A stretch of 64,000 nucleotides of DNA from Kibdelosporangium philippinense (lineage in GTDB: Bacteria > Actinomycetota > Actinomycetes > Mycobacteriales > Pseudonocardiaceae). The DNA lies in NCBI RefSeq assembly GCF_021390435.2, contig NZ_JAJVCN010000001.1, positions 558,001 through 622,000 on the forward strand, given 5' to 3'. Made by a program: the position numbers and the translations under genes. Shown in pieces: positions 45,190 to 53,540 of this stretch (positions are counted from its first letter, which is position 1; each line of letters opens with the position of its first letter). Under the pieces are notes generated by a model, which had not been told where the DNA came from, did no database searches, and saw only the letters and a program-made list of their open reading frames with translations.

Positions 45190-45711
45190 ATGGCGGCCAT
45201 GATCGCGCCAACTGAATGGGTCGAATCCCTTGGCGGCCCGCTGATTGTCGTCCCTGTCTCCGCGCTGAACTCATGGACTGGCAGCGTAGGCGACGATTAT
45301 GACCGCGCATGCCAAGTAGACGGCTTCGCTGGCGCGATCCCAGTCGGTGGCGCGCAAGGACTTGTCCTCGCCGACGATCCAGCCACGACGTGCTATCTCC
45401 CGGAGTATCACGCCTTTCTGCGTTGGTTGGCCGCTGACTCGGAAGCCGACCTGGTGGCCGCGGCCGAGGCCGCCCTCGCCGATCCCGCAACCGAGTGGGA
45501 AGACTGCGGAACCTGGGAGACAGACGGGCCAGCTGTGCTTTTCGATTCCGCGGTATCTGGGGCTGACTTGGCCTCCGGGTGGCCCGCGGGCGGGCACCCT
45601 GACCAAGCCTCCGTCGCGATCGCCGCCGGACGTTGGCAGGTCCGTGTCCTCTACCGGGAGGGTGAATCCACGTGGTTCGAACTGGTTCACCTCACCAAAG
45701 TGGCCTCCTGA
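45190..45711 (+). CDS. Imm21-family immunity protein
   Basis: The 173-residue protein matches Imm21: EWVESLGGPLIVVPVSAL at the start, DYDRACQVDGFAGAIPVG, YLPEYHAFLRWLAA and a final block WQVRVLYREGESTWFELV. Imm21 proteins neutralise secreted polymorphic toxins. No toxin gene is intact nearby, so it is an orphan immunity gene, perhaps protecting against toxins of related strains. Its last 100 bp are duplicated 474 bp downstream. ATG at 45190 or 45199 is the start. Confidence 0.85.
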   Translation: MAAMIAPTEWVESLGGPLIVVPVSALNSWTGSVGDDYDRACQVDGFAGAIPVGGAQGLVLADDPATTCYLPEYHAFLRWLAADSEADLVAAAEAALADPATEWEDCGTWETDGPAVLFDSAVSGADLASGWPAGGHPDQASVAIAAGRWQVRVLYREGESTWFELVHLTKVAS

Positions 45712-45717
45712 GAAGGT
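45618..45717 (+). repeat. 100-bp direct repeat, copy 1 (3' end of imm21)
   Basis: This segment, ending just after the Imm21 stop codon, recurs at 46092-46191 with two mismatches (tcc changed to ttg). It is the footprint of a tandem duplication or of recombination between two imm21 genes. Confidence 0.85.
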
Positions 45718-46091
45718 GCCTGCGTACACCCAGCAAGGGGTCACCTTCCAGAACACTGTGGACGGTGAAGCCCGCAACCGGATGATCGACGACTCCGGCC
45801 TGATGTTCCGCTGGTACAAGCCGGATGCGGTGCAACGGGTAGTCGCTGTTCGCTCAGGCATGTGACCGAGACGCTTATGCCCGGATCACAATGGCGCGAA
45901 GGGCATCGCGAGTCCCTGCCGGATCCAACGAGCTGGCCATCTATGGCGGCCTTGAGGCTTTGCTGAGTATTGGTCGCCCTTGCGGCGCAGGGGGATCTGT
46001 ATGCCGTGGCTGCATTGGTCAAGGCTGGCGACATGAACGTGCACCCCTGAGCTGCGCAACCGGACCGCGGTGGAGCTCCTCGGCGACCAGT
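45718..46091 (+). pseudogene. Scrambled coding remnants including an ankyrin-like fragment
   Basis: This gap has no intact gene. One frame gives ARNRMIDDSGLMFRWYKPDA before a stop at 45863. Another, from about 45979, gives LAAQGDLYAVAALVKAGDMN, and after a shift PELRNRTAVELLGDQ, which read like ankyrin-repeat helices. Frameshifts break both. The stretch separates the two imm21 3' repeats and looks like debris of immunity or ankyrin genes lost by deletion. Confidence 0.45.
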
Positions 46092-46191
46092 GATCGCCGC
46101 CGGACGTTGGCAGGTCCGTGTCCTCTACCGGGAGGGTGAATTGACGTGGTTCGAACTGGTTCACCTCACCAAAGTGGCCTCCTGAGAAGGT
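46092..46191 (+). pseudogene. Fragment of a second imm21 gene (repeat copy 2)
   Basis: This is the second copy of the 100-bp repeat. It encodes the Imm21 C terminus (AAGRWQVRVLYREG, WFELVHLTKVAS) and its stop, but no Imm21 N terminus precedes it. It is therefore a truncated paralogue. Confidence 0.75.
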
Positions 46192-46239
46192 AACTGGTTG
46201 GCACTTTCACAGTGCCACTCAGCGGGCGAGGGTGGCACT

Positions 46240-46683
46240 ATGACCGTGAAAGAACTCGACGACTCCATCACTGAGCTTGCCTACCCGGCGATGCGGGAAC
46301 TCCGCCCGCGCACCTCACCGGTCCAGCCGAGTTCGTCGAACGCGTCCGCCAGCAACGCACCGGGGGCTACCGCCTCGTGGAAGCGTTCGATGCGGCCGGA
46401 GACGTCGTTGCCGTAGCGGGCTTCCGTGTGGGAAACAACTTGGCATGGGGTCACTTCCTGTACATCGATGACCTCTGCACGCTGCCGCAGGCGCGAGGAC
46501 AGGGCCAGCCAGCGCTTTGTTGCAGTGGGTCGACGAAGAAGCGTCACGGCTGGGATGCCGCGAGGTGCACCTCGACTCCGCGACCTACCGCCACGACGCG
46601 CACCGGCGATACCTCAGCTCCGGCTACGTCATCCCGGCTTTCCACTTCGGCAAAAGCCTCACCTCATCAGATTCTTCGTCATG
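46240..46683 (+). pseudogene. Frameshifted GNAT acetyltransferase
   Basis: The pieces form a GNAT acetyltransferase when three frames are joined: VKELDDSITELAYPAMRELR, then VERVRQQRTGGYRLVEAFDA with DVVAVAGFRVGNNLAWGHFL and IDDLCTLPQARG, then LLQWVDEEASRLGCREVHLD and [18 protein letters not shown]. Shifts occur near 46310 and near 46500, in the acetyl-CoA loop. The 3' end overlaps the convergent intact GNAT gene. An N-acetyltransferase when intact. Confidence 0.7.
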
Positions 46684-47102
46684 AACACCCGGCTCGTCCC
46701 CTGGCCGGATGGGATCTCGCCGAATCGCTGCCAGCCGTTCCGCTCGTAGAACTCGGGCGCCTGAAAACTGATCGTGTAGACCACGCCGGTCTGGCAACCA
46801 CGTCGGCGCGCCTCCTCCTCGGCCTGCCGCAGGATCTCGCTGCCAAGCCCCGCACCACGAAGGCCGGGCGGAAGATAGAACAGATCCACGAACAGCAGGC
46901 CTAACGAGGTACGGCCGGTCAAGCCGCCGATGACCTCCTGCGTGTCCGGGTCCCTGGCGAGGACGGCGAGATCGCGACGGTCGTTGATGCCCGCCTTGAG
47001 AAGGTTGAACTCGTCGAGCCCGTCCGAGATCACCGCCACGTCCTGCGGCGCGGGGGAGTCGGTGACGAAGATGGCGGCCGTTGCCTGTGTCTGATCGATC
47101 AT
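46659..47102 (-). CDS. GNAT-family N-acetyltransferase
   Basis: This 147-residue GNAT has the acetyl-CoA loop [19 protein letters not shown] with the Q/RxxGxG/A pattern, preceded by LLFVDLFYL, and a C-terminal strand [13 protein letters not shown]. It resembles small histone or aminoglycoside acetyltransferase-like enzymes, substrate unknown. ATG at 47102 overlaps the upstream RNase HI stop (ATGA), so the two genes are coupled. Longer starts would intrude into the RNase gene. Confidence 0.85.
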   Translation of the reverse strand: MIDQTQATAAIFVTDSPAPQDVAVISDGLDEFNLLKAGINDRRDLAVLARDPDTQEVIGGLTGRTSLGLLFVDLFYLPPGLRGAGLGSEILRQAEEEARRRGCQTGVVYTISFQAPEFYERNGWQRFGEIPSGQGTSRVFMTKNLMR

Positions 47103-47584
47103 GAGACGGACCGTAGCGGCCGGGTCCGACATTTTCTGGACGCTTCCTGAGCGCCTCGGGCCGCCAACTGGTCCGCCCGATCGTTCACCGGATGGCCCGA
47201 ATGCCCCTTGACCCAGTGCCAATGCACTTCATGGGCAGCGGTCGCATCGTCAAGCTGCTGCCACAGGTCGACATTCTTGACCGGCTGTCTGGCGCTGGTG
47301 CGCCAGCCATTCCTCTTCCATCTCGCTAGCCACGAGGTGATGCCGTTCTTCACATACGTGCTGTCGGTGTAGATCCGCACAACCGACGGGCGCAGCAGCG
47401 TGTTCAGCGCCTGAATCGGGGCCGTCAGCTCCATACGGTTGTTCGTGGTTTCGTCCGGCTCGCTGCCATACAGCTCCTCCACGTGGCTGCCGTACCTCAA
47501 CACAGCACCCCACCCGCCCGGCCCTGGATTCCGGATACACGCGCCGTCCGTGTAGATCTCTATTTCTTCGCGATCATCTTGCAT
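47099..47584 (-). CDS. rnhA: Ribonuclease HI, second copy
   Basis: The 161-residue enzyme keeps all catalytic residues: Asp in [18 protein letters not shown], Glu in [10 protein letters not shown], Asp in [11 protein letters not shown], His in VKGHSGHP and Asp in NDRADQLAA. It has a basic tail ([13 protein letters not shown]) absent from the copy at 28491-28946, as a result of overlap with the GNAT gene. It is coupled by ATGA to that acetyltransferase. Two tandem DnaA-box-like sites lie about 40 bp upstream of its ATG. Confidence 0.93.
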   Translation of the reverse strand: MQDDREEIEIYTDGACIRNPGPGGWGAVLRYGSHVEELYGSEPDETTNNRMELTAPIQALNTLLRPSVVRIYTDSTYVKNGITSWLARWKRNGWRTSARQPVKNVDLWQQLDDATAAHEVHWHWVKGHSGHPVNDRADQLAARGAQEASRKCRTRPLRSVS

Positions 47585-47623
47585 ACCAACGACGTTATCG
47601 GGCTTCGTTCAGCGGGCCGTGAG

Positions 47624-47644
47624 TTATCCACAGAGTTATCCCCA
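47624..47644. promoter_or_regulatory. Tandem DnaA-box-like sites
   Basis: TTATCCACA at 47624-47632 is a perfect DnaA-box consensus, and TTATCCCCA follows at 47636-47644, one helical turn later. They lie upstream of the second RNase HI gene. They could regulate it through DnaA, or be chance; no origin features surround them. Confidence 0.4.
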
Positions 47645-47708
47645 GCCTCGCGTGAAACCATTAGTCAACGTTGATATGTCGTGCCATTCTGAATGGCCGA
47701 GAAAGTGG

Positions 47709-47873
47709 TCAGCCGATACCGACAGGCTGGCGCTCGGGCTCGATCACGACCACAACGCGCTCTTCCTCCCGGGAACAGGGCGCACCAATGTACTTAGTGG
47801 ACAGTTGGTCGATGATTTCCCACGCGGCGTCGTCATCGAGCCATTCGACGACCCGGCCACGGATGACAAGCAT
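47709..47873 (-). pseudogene. C-terminal fragment of a PPOX-type (F420-dependent) enzyme
   Basis: About 55 codons read LVIRGRVVEWLDDDAAWEII, DQLSTKYIGAP and VVVVIEPERQPVGIG, the usual C-terminal part of pyridoxamine-phosphate-oxidase-fold F420 enzymes. No N-terminal half precedes it in any frame. It is a truncated remnant in an otherwise empty stretch (47585-48072). Confidence 0.6.
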
Positions 47874-48072
47874 GCGAGTGCTCCTATCAGCAAGGGTCGA
47901 ACCGAACCTATGAGTCCAGATCACCACAGTTCTTGAACAAATCGCGCAGGCTCAGACTCGCAGCAACCGCCATTACCTGCCATGCCGACGGTGTCAGCGG
48001 TCAACCAATGTGGTCCGTGGTCAACTGAGCTGGCATGAGCCCATGTCCTATCCGGTCGAGCCGCCGTCAGGA

Positions 48073-48729
48073 TCAAGCAGGACCCGTCACCGGCTTTCGG
48101 GCCAGCAGGTACGCCTGTGGCGTTTTCTCGTGCGGTGGCTGCGGTTCTCGAACCAACCTGGCTTCCACAGTCAGGCCTGCGGCGATGCACATCTCGGCTA
48201 TGACGTCCGGCCGCAATCTGTATGCGTCAAGGGAGACCTCGTGGCCGTAACCATGGGTGATGCGGCGGAGCTCATCGCCGACCTGGAACGCCGTCATCAG
48301 CCGTCCGCCTGGCGCCAGCACACGCGCCAGTTCCGCCACCACCGACGGCAGCAGCTTCGGTGGTGTGTGGATCAGCGAATACCACGCCAGCGCGCCTGCC
48401 AGGCAACCGTCGTCCAGTTCGAGGGCCTCCAGACAACCGACCACAAAGCGCAGCTCTGGATGCGCCCGGCGGGCCGCGTCGACCATGCCGGGGGAGAGAT
48501 CCACTCCGAACACGTCCAGCCCAAGCGAGGCCAGGTATCCCGTCAACCGCCCAGGGCCACACCCCAGGTCACCGACAGGACCAGTCCCACCGACCAGCTC
48601 AGCGAACGTGCCCAGCATCGCCCGGTCCCACGGGCTGGCATCCAGCGCGTTCTGCAGCGACTCGGCGTACGAGTCGGCAACGGTGTCGTAGGCAGTCCGG
48701 GTCGTCGTCACGTAGGCAGGTTCGGTCAC
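48073..48729 (-). CDS. Class I SAM-dependent methyltransferase
   Basis: This 218-residue methyltransferase has motif I VGDLGCGPGRLTGYLASLGL, motif II VFGVDLSPGMVDAARRAHP, and post-motifs ALAWYSLIHTPPKLLPSVV and VLAPGGRLMTAFQVGDE. GTG at 48729 gives the familiar start TEPAYVTTTRTAYDTVADSY; the frame stays open upstream but overlaps the HNH gene antisense-like with low-complexity sequence. It is a small-molecule methyltransferase, substrate unknown. Confidence 0.85.
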   Translation of the reverse strand: MTEPAYVTTTRTAYDTVADSYAESLQNALDASPWDRAMLGTFAELVGGTGPVGDLGCGPGRLTGYLASLGLDVFGVDLSPGMVDAARRAHPELRFVVGCLEALELDDGCLAGALAWYSLIHTPPKLLPSVVAELARVLAPGGRLMTAFQVGDELRRITHGYGHEVSLDAYRLRPDVIAEMCIAAGLTVEARLVREPQPPHEKTPQAYLLARKPVTGPA

Positions 48730-48925
48730 GAGTCGGAACACTATCCGCGGTCGCTCGCAGCGCCAGCCGTTCGTTGCCTCGGTCCCCGATCGTGTCGCGC
48801 GGTGCCAGATGGCTGGCCAGGCTGTCGATGTTGACCGGGTGCCACGGCTCAGCGCCTGTACGGCCGCGCGTACCAGCGGATCCGCCCGCACCGCGGTTCG
48901 ACAGAGATAGGTCCACAACTGTGCC

Positions 48926-49282
48926 CTACGGCTGCGTGCCTTCCAGTGCGAGCGCGGTATTGATCTCCCGGAGTCTGAGGAGGAACTTGCGCTCGTCCAG
49001 GCGTTTGCGCCGCAACCAGCCGGTGACTTCGGCATTGCATTTGCTTGCGTTGCATGGCCCACATGCCGGGACGATGTTGTCGAGCGTGTACCGCCCGCCT
49101 CGCGACAGTGCCTGCACGCAGTCACGCTGGAGCGGGACGTTGGGCGTGCCGCAGTAGGCGCAGCCGCCCCAGGCTGTTTTGAGCGCGCTCCACTGCTCGT
49201 CGGACAGGTCGTGCTCGACACTCGCCATCCGCCGCTTGCGCTTCCTCGCGGCTCGTGCCCGCCTGCTGCCGCCAACCGCCAC
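48926..49282 (-). CDS. HNH-endonuclease-like protein
   Basis: About 118 residues with a zinc-knuckle HNH core: CAYCGTPNVPLQRDCVQAL, then TLDNIVPACGPCNASKCNAE. The position of the first catalytic His is Cys (RDC), which I believe is typical for this actinobacterial subgroup and so not a defect, though catalytic activity is uncertain. A basic N terminus (RRARAARKRKRRM) precedes it. GTG at 49282 is chosen; 49366 and ATG 49228 are alternatives. It stands alone beside the methyltransferase. Confidence 0.75.
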   Translation of the reverse strand: MAVGGSRRARAARKRKRRMASVEHDLSDEQWSALKTAWGGCAYCGTPNVPLQRDCVQALSRGGRYTLDNIVPACGPCNASKCNAEVTGWLRRKRLDERKFLLRLREINTALALEGTQP

Positions 49283-49396
49283 GCACCGACGATACGCCCG
49301 TGGGACAGGCGCCAGTTGGCGCCACGCTGGGAGCGGGTCCACTATCCGAGATTCCCATCCGCTCACAGTGAATAAAGTGTCGAGCCACAGGTCTGC

Positions 49397-50095
49397 GTGA
49401 ATACGTTCGCCTTCATGGTCACCTTCACCGTCGACGACATATTCCCCGCCACCAATCGCCTGCCGACGCAGCCGCTCGCCGAGCTATATCCCGACGCGCT
49501 GGCAATGGGAGGCGATCCCGCGATGCCTGTGATCGTCCCCAATGGAGCGCACCATCTCCTGGACGCGGTCGTACGTCATCGAGCTGTTCGGCAAACTCGT
49601 TGCCAGCGAAGCAAATGGCACGGAACTGTTCGAATGCGACTTCACCACGAGCACCGAGACCGAACGAACCGCGGGCAAGGTTGTCCTGTTCGACGCCTAT
49701 TCGCCGTTCTTCTCAGTGCTTCTCGGCTTCATCTGCGGCATTCCGTCCATCACCTTAACCGGCACAGTCGGTGACTGGCAGAGGATCCGTGAACGGGTCG
49801 ACGAACTTGAGCGTTTCGGCCTGCGAACCTGCGGCCGATCACCTACCCGTATCCGCACAGCCGCGACGGCGCGGTCGATGTGGCGAACCCGTTGCTGGCG
49901 TTGCCCATCGCGGACTTGTGGGAGGCGAAAAGAAGGATTCCCGCGGACCGGGTGCCGCGCACGCTCGCCAAAGCGACCGTCACCATCAACGACGAGGCCG
50001 TTGCCCTGTATGGCGGTCTTGTTGCTGTCGCACAAGGAAAAGATGGCGCACTGCGGCCGACCGTTGGCTGGCACCTGACACCGGCCGCAGTTTAG
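49397..50095 (+). pseudogene. Decayed DUF4419 gene
   Basis: Three frames hold consecutive parts of a DUF4419 protein. The first is VTFTVDDIFPATNRLPTQPL with LYPDALAM. The second is VIELFGKLVASEANGTELFE with VVLFDAYSPFFSVLLGFICG and IPSITLTGTVGDWQRIRERV. The third is ANPLLALPIADLWEAKRRIP with VALYGGLVAVAQGKDGALRP and stop at 50093. Family members are about 350-400 residues, so internal deletions exist besides the frameshifts. The family's function is unknown. Another fragment of the same gene type lies at about 58838-58930, on the other side of the tail operon. Confidence 0.7.
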
Positions 50096-50103
50096 CCGCA
50101 ACC

Positions 50104-50265
50104 TCACTCGGTTTTGTCGTCGCGCGTCTCCTCGGGATTCGGCACGTCAGCGGCCGGGGCGACAGGCTGCGCGAGCGCGGCGCTCCTGGTCTCCAGCGCA
50201 CGCAGCCGCCGTTTGATGTCGCGGATCTCGGTGAGCAGCGAATCGGGTTGATTCACGCGGGTCAT
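50104..50265 (-). CDS. Small last gene of the tail operon
   Basis: This 53-residue gene starts ATG overlapping the stop of the upstream tail gene (ATGA). It reads MTRVNQPDSLLTEIRDIKRR with LRALETRSAALAQ, a short coiled coil, followed by a Pro/Glu-rich tail. Short helical proteins of this kind often follow tail-tip genes in actinophage-like modules. No function is known. The coupling makes it likely real despite its size. Confidence 0.6.
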   Translation of the reverse strand: MTRVNQPDSLLTEIRDIKRRLRALETRSAALAQPVAPAADVPNPEETRDDKTE

Positions 50266-51410
50266 GACTGTCCTCCGCTGATTGGTGACACGGTGAGCTG
50301 AACCTTTTCCTCGCCCGCGTCGTCGCCGGGCGTCACCTCCAGTGCGACGATCCGGACGCGGAACTGGGTGCCGAAGGGGAAGAAGTCGTCGCGCACCACG
50401 ATGAGCGCGTGGTCGCCGACGGAGTACGAGCCGAGCATCGGGTCACGGTCGCCCCGCACGATCAACTCCGGCAGCACGACCGGGTCGACCGCGGCTGCCA
50501 GCGCCGAACGCGCGTGGGATTGAAGCAACTGCACATCGCTCATGTTGACGAGCGACACCTCGGTCTCGAGCAACGGCCGCGCGGTTGAATTGTCTTGCGC
50601 GATACCGACTTGCTGGCCTTCTTCGTTCTCGTCGCCGAGGGCGAATACGCGTGTCGCCATGGACGAGCCGTCGCGTGGCCACGCGTATTCGATCAAGTTG
50701 CCGCCGAACTCCCACACGTGCGGGGTGCCCTGCTGACCCAGCTCCGGGGTACCAACCCGCAACCGGTGCACGAGATGCCTGCCCTCGCCGCCGTAGATCA
50801 CGTCGAACACGAAGTCCGGTCCGTTCTCCAGGTTCGACAGTTCCCGCAGTGCGTCGCCGACGGACTTCAGCTCACGGCCAGGGTAGGTGATCGTGCGCCG
50901 GATCTGCGACGTCGCATACGGATCGGACTGGATCCGGATGTCGCCACGCGGATGCCCCTGCGCGGTGGCGATGAGGCTGCGGGCGATCTCCGTCTGATCG
51001 ACATCCGTATAGGTGACCGTGATGTCGGCGAGGTTGCCTTTCGACGGGTCGAAATCGGACGGCAGGACCCTGCGATGGTCGAAATAGGACAAGAATCCCG
51101 CCGCGCCGATCTCGATCGCGCGGCTTGCCGACGAGTACTTGCTCGTCCAGATGATCCCGCCCCACACAACCACACCGTCGCGTTCGACGTACAACGCGGT
51201 GTGCGCCGGTCGGGTCAGGAACTCGGGTTCGTGCACGGCGATACGTGGATCGCCGAGCATGAGCTGGCCCTGGAACTCGCCAGCGTCGTTGAGCACCGAG
51301 CTGAACGTCACGTCGCGCAACGGCAGTTCCGCGTGTACCTGCCCGGTCCGCAGGTCCGCCACGATGTACCGGTAGCGGCCAGCGAGCCGGCTCCTGTCTT
51401 GGTTCGCCAT
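50262..51410 (-). CDS. Siphovirus tail/baseplate protein (ReqiPepy6-like, Gp37-like)
   Basis: The 382-residue protein has the early actinophage tail pattern YRYIVADLRTGQVHAELPLR, VTFSSVLNDAGEFQGQLMLG and ALYVERDGVVVWGGIIWTSK. A central part with DPYATSQIRRTITYPGRELK and a C-terminal VQLTVSPISGG follow. This is the tail-associated baseplate protein family of siphovirus-like modules that sits between Dit and the tip. It is translated with the small downstream gene (ATGA overlap), 7 bp after the second tip paralogue. Confidence 0.8.
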   Translation of the reverse strand: MANQDRSRLAGRYRYIVADLRTGQVHAELPLRDVTFSSVLNDAGEFQGQLMLGDPRIAVHEPEFLTRPAHTALYVERDGVVVWGGIIWTSKYSSASRAIEIGAAGFLSYFDHRRVLPSDFDPSKGNLADITVTYTDVDQTEIARSLIATAQGHPRGDIRIQSDPYATSQIRRTITYPGRELKSVGDALRELSNLENGPDFVFDVIYGGEGRHLVHRLRVGTPELGQQGTPHVWEFGGNLIEYAWPRDGSSMATRVFALGDENEEGQQVGIAQDNSTARPLLETEVSLVNMSDVQLLQSHARSALAAAVDPVVLPELIVRGDRDPMLGSYSVGDHALIVVRDDFFPFGTQFRVRIVALEVTPGDDAGEEKVQLTVSPISGGQS

Positions 51411-51417
51411 CGACCGC

Positions 51418-52452
51418 TCAGCCCAGCAGGTAGGACGTGTTCAGGTAAATGGTCTCGCCAACCGGCACGCTGACGTTGTTGTCGGTCCACAAAGCCACTT
51501 CGCCGTTACGCTGGAGACTCATATCGAGAAACTGGTGTGCGTTAGCGGGAGGGGCGTGACCAGTGAAGGTGTTGGCGACCCAGTGGTGCGCCAGCGGCGG
51601 CCGGAACGCCTGCGGGATCGTCACGATCACCGCGCCATGGCCCGCCGGAGTGGTCCGGCGAGTGGCGGTGCCACGCAGATAGACGACCTGGCCGATTCGG
51701 CGCACGTGCACCCCGGAACCGTCTTCGTCGACGCCGGGGCGCTGCGGCAACCAGACGAAGGGGTTCAGGCTCAGCGGCTGCCAGCCCGTGTCATCCTCGA
51801 TGACCAGCGACTTCCAGCCGCTGCCGTTGAAGAACTCGAGCCTGCCGGTGTCCTGGCGGTGCACGTACAGACCGTTGTACGCGTCGACGGGCCGTTGATC
51901 CGCGTTGCGCACAGGCAGAATCCCGCCGACTGCGCACGTGTACGGCCGCAGATCGAGGATGTCGGCCGTGGTGATGCTGGATGTGTTGGCGCGGACCGTG
52001 ATCTGGGCCAGCTTGAGCACGTCTCCCGGCACGACCGGTTCGGCCGGGCTCGGGTCCGCGGTGCCAGCAACCACCTCGACGGTGAACCGCGATGTGGTGT
52101 CGCCGTACTGCGCGTCGGTCTGCCGGGCGACGACCAAGTCGATCCGGCTGTACGAGCCATGCGCGGGCACGTCGAGCACCTTGAGCGTTTTCTGCTCGTC
52201 CAAAGTGGTCAGATAGGCGCCCGCGCCCGCGTGCCTTGTGCCCTGGATGACCGCCTGAAACGGTTGCACAGTCACATTTCCCGACGGTGTGCCGGTCGCG
52301 CGGACGAGTCCGGGGTCACCGGGCGCCGGACGCAGGCCGGTACGCGACTGCACCGGGCTGCTGGCGGGTGCGGCGAGTGCGGCGGTCGCGAGCCGGGCGT
52401 CCTCGGCGTCGACCACGCTGCCGCCGACCCAGCCTGAGTCCCGTTCTGGCAT
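51418..52452 (-). CDS. Tail tip/fibre protein, copy B
   Basis: The 344-residue protein shares its N-terminal 200 residues with the gene just upstream: PERDSGWVGGSVVDAEDARL, GLRPAPGDPGLVRATGTPSG, VQPFQAVIQGTRHAGAGAYL and ARQTDAQYGDTTSRFTVEVV. It differs after about residue 215, where a beta-rich segment begins (GVHVRRIGQVVYLRGTATRR) ending in NVSVPVGETIYLNTSYLLG. Shared attachment and divergent tip is the pattern of receptor-binding proteins. A paralogous pair of this type suggests two specificities or a trimeric tip. Confidence 0.8.
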   Translation of the reverse strand: MPERDSGWVGGSVVDAEDARLATAALAAPASSPVQSRTGLRPAPGDPGLVRATGTPSGNVTVQPFQAVIQGTRHAGAGAYLTTLDEQKTLKVLDVPAHGSYSRIDLVVARQTDAQYGDTTSRFTVEVVAGTADPSPAEPVVPGDVLKLAQITVRANTSSITTADILDLRPYTCAVGGILPVRNADQRPVDAYNGLYVHRQDTGRLEFFNGSGWKSLVIEDDTGWQPLSLNPFVWLPQRPGVDEDGSGVHVRRIGQVVYLRGTATRRTTPAGHGAVIVTIPQAFRPPLAHHWVANTFTGHAPPANAHQFLDMSLQRNGEVALWTDNNVSVPVGETIYLNTSYLLG

Positions 52453-52465
52453 GGTTTCTTCTCTC

Positions 52466-53515
52466 CTAGCTGGGAATCGCGAGAACGTTGATGGAGTCGT
52501 AGGCGCCGCCGTAGCCGGTGTCGACCGTGCCGTTGCCGTCGACGCGATGGATGCCGACTTCGATGGTCATCGCGGTGTTGACAGGCTGGCTGGTGCTCCC
52601 GGTGAGATGGGCGGTGAGTATCCCGGCGCCGGGCGGGGTGTTCACCACGGAGATGGCGATCACGGTTCCGTTGGTTCGCAGGACCACGTCGTATCGGTCG
52701 GCGGTGCCGTTCGAGTCGACCATCGTGTGCGCCGTGATCAACAGGCTGCGCGGGTAGTACACCGCGGGCACGGTCAACCTGTTGAAATAGCGAAGATCTC
52801 CGGCGGACGTACCGCGGATCGGGAAACCAGGGTCTGGAGTTCCGTACACGGCAAGCGAATTGGCCACCGCGGGCTTCCACATGGTGCCCTCGTAGGCCTC
52901 GAGCGTCCGCAGGTCCTGGCGATAGACGAGCTGACCGACGTACGGCACGGCAGGCCGGTTCCCTTCGCCGTGCGCAGGCACGACACCGCCGATGGAACTC
53001 GTGAAGAAGCGCCGGTCCTGGATCTGCTCGGGAGCGATCGCCGTCGCTTTGGCCGGGACCGAGATCCGGGCCAGCACAATGACGTCACCGGTGACCGTGG
53101 GCTCAACCGGCGCTTGCGCGGGGGTTCCGGCGACCAGGCTCACGGTCATCGCCGAGGTGGCGTCGCCGTACTGCGTATCGGTCTGGCGCACCACGATCAG
53201 GTCGAACCGGGCGTACGTCGGATGCGCGGGCACGGCGCCGAGCACGTCGATGGTCTTGGCCTGATCAAGGGTGACCAGGTACGCGCCCGCATTCGGCGAG
53301 CGGGTGCCCTGGATGACCGCTTGGAAGGCGTTGACCTGAACCTGGCCGGACGGCGTCACGGTCGCGCTGACCCTGCCCGCGCTCGCGGCGGGCCGCAGCC
53401 CGGTACGGCTCTGCACCGGGGTGTTGCCCGCGGTCACGAGAGAACCTGTGGCGAGCCGGGCGTCCTCGGCGTCGACGACACCCCCGGACAGCCAGGCGGA
53501 ATCGCGCTCGGGCAT
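52466..53515 (-). CDS. Tail tip/fibre protein, copy A
   Basis: The 349-residue protein starts PERDSAWLSGGVVDAEDARL and has VQVNAFQAVIQGTRSPNAGA and RQTDTQYGDATSAMTVSLVA, nearly the same as copy B. Its C-terminal 130 residues are unrelated to those of B (YNRLTVPAVYYPRSLL-type strands, then NVLAIPS). It is separated by 13 bp from B and by 25 bp from the Dit gene. A receptor-binding or baseplate role is inferred from order and duplication. Confidence 0.8.
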   Translation of the reverse strand: MPERDSAWLSGGVVDAEDARLATGSLVTAGNTPVQSRTGLRPAASAGRVSATVTPSGQVQVNAFQAVIQGTRSPNAGAYLVTLDQAKTIDVLGAVPAHPTYARFDLIVVRQTDTQYGDATSAMTVSLVAGTPAQAPVEPTVTGDVIVLARISVPAKATAIAPEQIQDRRFFTSSIGGVVPAHGEGNRPAVPYVGQLVYRQDLRTLEAYEGTMWKPAVANSLAVYGTPDPGFPIRGTSAGDLRYFNRLTVPAVYYPRSLLITAHTMVDSNGTADRYDVVLRTNGTVIAISVVNTPPGAGILTAHLTGSTSQPVNTAMTIEVGIHRVDGNGTVDTGYGGAYDSINVLAIPS

Positions 53516-53540
53516 CAGTGGACTCCTCGTGTCGAGATGG

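Noticed and set aside
47585-47708. DnaA boxes as a replication origin
   Set aside because: Only two boxes, no AT-rich unwinding element, and no dnaA, dnaN or parAB genes nearby.
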